Below, piece after piece: positions 62,644 through 64,000 of a stretch of 64,000 nucleotides of DNA. This stretch comes from Mycobacterium shinjukuense (lineage in GTDB: Bacteria; Actinomycetota; Actinomycetes; Mycobacteriales; Mycobacteriaceae). The notes under the pieces were generated by a model, which saw only the letters and a program-made list of their open reading frames with translations, was not told the origin of the DNA and ran no database searches. Each line of letters begins with the position of its first letter. Positions within the stretch are counted from its first letter, which is position 1. The translations under genes were made by a program, and so were the position numbers. Location of the stretch: contig NZ_AP022575.1 in NCBI RefSeq assembly GCF_010730055.1, positions 186,001-250,000 of the forward strand, read 5' to 3'.

Positions 62644-63375
62644 GTGTCACCGAGACGTTGGTTGCGCGCGGTCGCCGTGCTAGGGGCGACCGCGATGCTA
62701 TTGGCGTCCAGTTGTACCTGGCAGCTCAGCCTCTTCATCCCCGACGGGGTGCCGCCACCGCCGGGGGATCCGGTGCCGCCCGTGGACACCTACGCGCGCG
62801 GGCGGCCCGCCGATCAGTTGCGTGCGTGGGCGCAGCATCGCGCTGCGGCGTTGGACATGCCGGTCATCGCGCTGGAGGCCTACGCCTATGCCGCCCGCGT
62901 CGCCGAGGTGGAGAACCCCAAGTGCCATCTGGCGTGGACCACGCTGGCCGGCATCGGGCAGGTGGAGAGCCATAACGGCAGCTATCGGGGCGCAAAGATA
63001 GCGCCCAACGGGGATGTGACTCCCCCGATCAGGGGTGTGCGGTTGGACGGCACCGGCGGCACCCTGCGCATCGTGGACAGCGATGCCGGTGATTTGGACG
63101 GCGATGCCGCGGTGGAGCGCGCGATGGGTCCGATGCAGTTCATTTCCGAGACCTGGCGGTTGTACGGTGTCGATGCCAACAACGACGGCATCGTCAGCCC
63201 GGACAACATCGACGACGCCGCGCTCTCGGCCGCGGGTTATTTATGCTGGCGCGGAAAGGATCTCGCGACACCCCGGGGGTGGATAACGGCGCTGCGGGCG
63301 TACAACAACTCCGGCGTGTACGCGCGGGCGGTGCGGGACTGGGCGACCGCCTACGCGGCGGGTCATCCGCTGTAG
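62644..63375 (+). CDS. lpqU: Lipoprotein LpqU, lytic transglycosylase-like
   Basis: This 243-residue protein has a lipoprotein signal (AVLGATAMLLASSC, lipobox ASSC) and an MltB-like SLT_2 domain: TTLAGIGQVESHNG (catalytic-type E), then AMGPMQFISETWRLYGVDAN and YLCWRGKDL. It probably cuts peptidoglycan glycan strands in the envelope. The GTG at 62644 follows GGGAGA and gives the length I recall for Rv1022; a longer upstream frame (from 62518) is unlikely. Confidence 0.9.
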   Translation: MSPRRWLRAVAVLGATAMLLASSCTWQLSLFIPDGVPPPPGDPVPPVDTYARGRPADQLRAWAQHRAAALDMPVIALEAYAYAARVAEVENPKCHLAWTTLAGIGQVESHNGSYRGAKIAPNGDVTPPIRGVRLDGTGGTLRIVDSDAGDLDGDAAVERAMGPMQFISETWRLYGVDANNDGIVSPDNIDDAALSAAGYLCWRGKDLATPRGWITALRAYNNSGVYARAVRDWATAYAAGHPL

Positions 63376-63445
63376 CAGGATGATCGCTGACCCAGGCCTT
63401 ACGCTAAAGGACGGCCGCCGACGGCGAACACGTAAGGAGAACCCA

Positions 63446-64000
63446 GTGCCGATTATCGAGCAGGTCGGGGCCCGCGAAATCCTCGATTCCCGCGGCAACC
63501 CGACGGTCGAGGTCGAGGTGGCTCTGATCGACGGGACATTCGCTCGGGCCGCGGTGCCGTCGGGCGCGTCCACCGGCGAGCACGAGGCCGTCGAGCTACG
63601 CGACGGCGGCGACCGGTATGGCGGCAAGGGTGTACAGAAAGCCGTGCGCGCTGTCCTTGATGAGATCGGTCCCGCCGTCATCGGACTCAACGCCGACGAT
63701 CAGCGGCTGGTGGACCAGGCGCTGGTGGACCTCGACGGCACCCCCGACAAGTCCCGGCTGGGTGGCAACGCGATCCTGGGGGTTTCGTTGGCCGTGGCCA
63801 AGGCGGCCGCGGATTCGGCGGGGCTGCCGCTGTTCCGCTACCTCGGCGGTCCCAACGCGCATATCCTGCCGGTGCCCATGATGAACATCCTCAACGGCGG
63901 CGCGCACGCCGACACCGCGGTCGACATTCAAGAGTTCATGGTGGCGCCCATCGGCGCGCCCAGCTTCGTTGAAGCGTTGCGCTGGGGCGCCGAGGTGTAT
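63446..64000 (+). CDS. eno: Enolase, N-terminal part
   Basis: The first 185 codons of enolase (2-phosphoglycerate dehydratase, glycolysis) are present and the gene runs off the right edge. Visible motifs are IEQVGAREILDSRGNPTVEVEV and SGASTGEHEAVELRDGG. The GTG at 63446 follows TAAGGAGA. The position after lpqU matches Rv1023. Confidence 0.96.
   Translation, partial: MPIIEQVGAREILDSRGNPTVEVEVALIDGTFARAAVPSGASTGEHEAVELRDGGDRYGGKGVQKAVRAVLDEIGPAVIGLNADDQRLVDQALVDLDGTPDKSRLGGNAILGVSLAVAKAAADSAGLPLFRYLGGPNAHILPVPMMNILNGGAHADTAVDIQEFMVAPIGAPSFVEALRWGAEVY

Overview
The window is a high-GC mycobacterial chromosome segment. Gene order and protein sequences follow the Mycobacterium tuberculosis Rv0975c-Rv1023 block closely. 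For example, the rpfB, prsA and pks16 products have the 362, 326 and 544 residues I recall for their tuberculosis counterparts. It is not M. tuberculosis itself: Rv0978c-Rv0980c and Rv0986-Rv0989c are absent at their expected places, and several genes are present that I do not know from that locus. The latter are an integrated element, a flavoprotein, an ECF41 sigma factor with its oxidoreductase, an ArsC-like protein and a second DUF5642 lipoprotein. A slow-growing relative of the tuberculosis complex is the best reading; species cannot be fixed from this alone.

Layout. Positions 1-16.5 kb: fadE13 (partial) and an AtuA-like gene; a PE_PGRS protein with a C-terminal aspartic protease; rpmF; the envelope-stress set mprA-mprB-pepD-moaB2 with two MprA-box-like repeats; mscL; a SAF-domain protein; ruc under a CIRCE element; a 5-formyl-THF cyclo-ligase; and galU-moeA1(glp)-rimJ-glpR. 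A tRNA-Ala(CGC) follows.

Positions 16,468-26,806: a 10.3-kb integrated element bounded by 50-bp direct repeats of the tRNA 3' half. A tyrosine integrase and an XRE repressor face left. Facing right are an excisionase-like HTH protein, a Prim-Pol primase, an ATPase-like replication protein, an AT-rich cluster of TTACAACCCC repeats (candidate origin), two small unknown genes, an HNH nuclease, large terminase, portal, a small protein, a scaffold, an HK97-type capsid protein and a head-tail connector. No tail, lysis or capsid-protease gene is visible. This is the architecture of a capsid-encoding phage satellite (compare cf-PICIs and phiRv1/phiRv2). It is the most interesting system in the window.

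Positions 26.8-46 kb: a hairpin terminator, an antitoxin-like remnant, a flavoprotein, a methyltransferase, the cAMP-dependent acetyltransferase patA, two tandem DUF5642 lipoproteins, an AlkB-like oxygenase, arcA, pmt, rsmI, a secreted Pro/Ala-rich protein, pabB, the ECF41 sigma factor with its oxidoreductase, a DUF4832 lipoprotein and metS. Positions 45.5-64 kb: tatD, rpfB-ksgA-ispE, pks16, pth-rplY, lpqT-arsC-like-prsA-glmU, tRNA-Gln, a TetR regulator, mfd-mazG, lpqU and the start of eno. These are cell-wall precursor, ribosome maturation, resuscitation and DNA repair functions in conserved order.
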